Below are positions 63,917 to 64,000 of a DNA stretch of 64,000 nt, piece after piece. Where the stretch lies: positions 2,790,001-2,854,000 of the forward strand of contig NZ_CP076853.1 of NCBI RefSeq assembly GCF_018987265.1, written 5' to 3'. This stretch comes from Rhizobium sp. WYJ-E13. GTDB taxonomy: Bacteria; Pseudomonadota; Alphaproteobacteria; Rhizobiales; Rhizobiaceae. A program made the translations under genes and the position numbers. Under the pieces are notes generated by a model. The model saw only the letters and a list, made by a program, of their open reading frames with translations, had not been told where the DNA came from and did not search any database. Within the stretch, counting starts at the first letter, position 1, and each line of letters starts with the position of its first letter.

Positions 63917-64000
63917 ATGTCCACTTCTCATGAAGATTTGAAACGGCGATCGGGTCATTCTGCCCCGAAGGGCGGCGCTTCACTCGCAGAGCGCTTTAGA
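63917..64000 (+). CDS. Possible start of a gene cut by the window end
   Basis: A frame of 28 codons is open from an ATG to the last base of the window. It reads as a hydrophilic N-terminus beginning MSTSHEDLKRRSGHSAPKGG. The ribosome site (GAGATTACGG) is weak. Too short to identify. Confidence 0.3.
   Translation, partial: MSTSHEDLKRRSGHSAPKGGASLAERFR

Overview
The window looks like a chromosomal segment of a Rhizobium-group alphaproteobacterium (R. leguminosarum/etli/tropici type; closest species not determinable by eye). The basis is the coding style (GC-rich, tightly packed genes), a chvE-gguABC locus with a divergent gbpR-type regulator, bdhA followed directly by xdhA-xdhB, and an arabonate dehydratase that matches my recollection of the structurally characterised R. 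leguminosarum enzyme. No rRNA, CRISPR array or prophage was seen. One tRNA (Arg, anticodon CCG) and one insertion sequence (IS701-like, with CTAG duplication) are present.

Layout. 1-4134: end of a glycoside-hydrolase-like gene, an HD phosphohydrolase, a GlxA/AraC regulator and glpK. 4313-9836: bdhA-xdhA-xdhB-xdhC (3-hydroxybutyrate oxidation and xanthine dehydrogenase), with a possible 21-codon coupling ORF between xdhA and xdhB. 9812-13705: a small protein, a GcvA-like LysR regulator, a secreted cysteine protein, a wHTH/TolB-like/TPR regulator and a zinc-ribbon protein. 13872-17648: puuD, guaD, lldD. 17651-22258 (minus strand): DUF1045 2H-phosphoesterase, puuE, uraD, a MntA/HepT toxin-antitoxin pair, allA, uraH and a metallophosphoesterase. 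Together with xdhABC this encodes guanine to allantoate, plus ureidoglycolate cleavage. 22374-29625: split MnmC functions, a 1137-aa hybrid kinase, a secreted Tyr/Pro-rich protein and an AlkD-like HEAT protein.

29891-36306: DEAD-box helicase with an RGG tail, the ATP-grasp/alpha-E/transglutaminase cassette, and a REC-HD-GYP protein. 36375-37812: IS701-like element whose transposase is split by a frameshift. 37916-48105: a cupin gene, then on the minus strand chvE-gguA-gguB-gguC-ketoglutarate semialdehyde dehydrogenase-arabonate dehydratase. This is sugar uptake plus the non-phosphorylating L-arabinonate route to 2-oxoglutarate, with gbpR divergent. 48176-50169: a J-like protein, a Tat-exported Hint-domain protein and a small membrane protein. 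50346-56292: iolG with an IolR-type site, then a ROK regulator divergent from xylF-xylH-xylG with a perfect 19-bp palindrome between them. 56483-56559: tRNA-Arg, followed by a gene-poor stretch with IS-like remnants.

57024-62529: Rrf2 regulator, MscS channel, and a minus-strand run of AhpD-like, metallo-beta-lactamase-fold, NmrA-like and cupin genes divergent from a LysR regulator. The same 15-bp near-palindrome lies before the Rrf2 gene and before the AhpD-like gene, suggesting one regulon. The end (62530-64000) is mostly non-coding with a DUF982 gene, a short repeat in two copies and possibly the first codons of another gene.

The strongest candidates for something new are the shared Rrf2-type operator and its small redox-like regulon, the toxin-antitoxin pair inside the ureide genes, the xdhA/xdhB coupling ORF, the exported Hint protein and the ATP-grasp/alpha-E/transglutaminase cassette. 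Functions are assigned from recognised family motifs, not from database searches.
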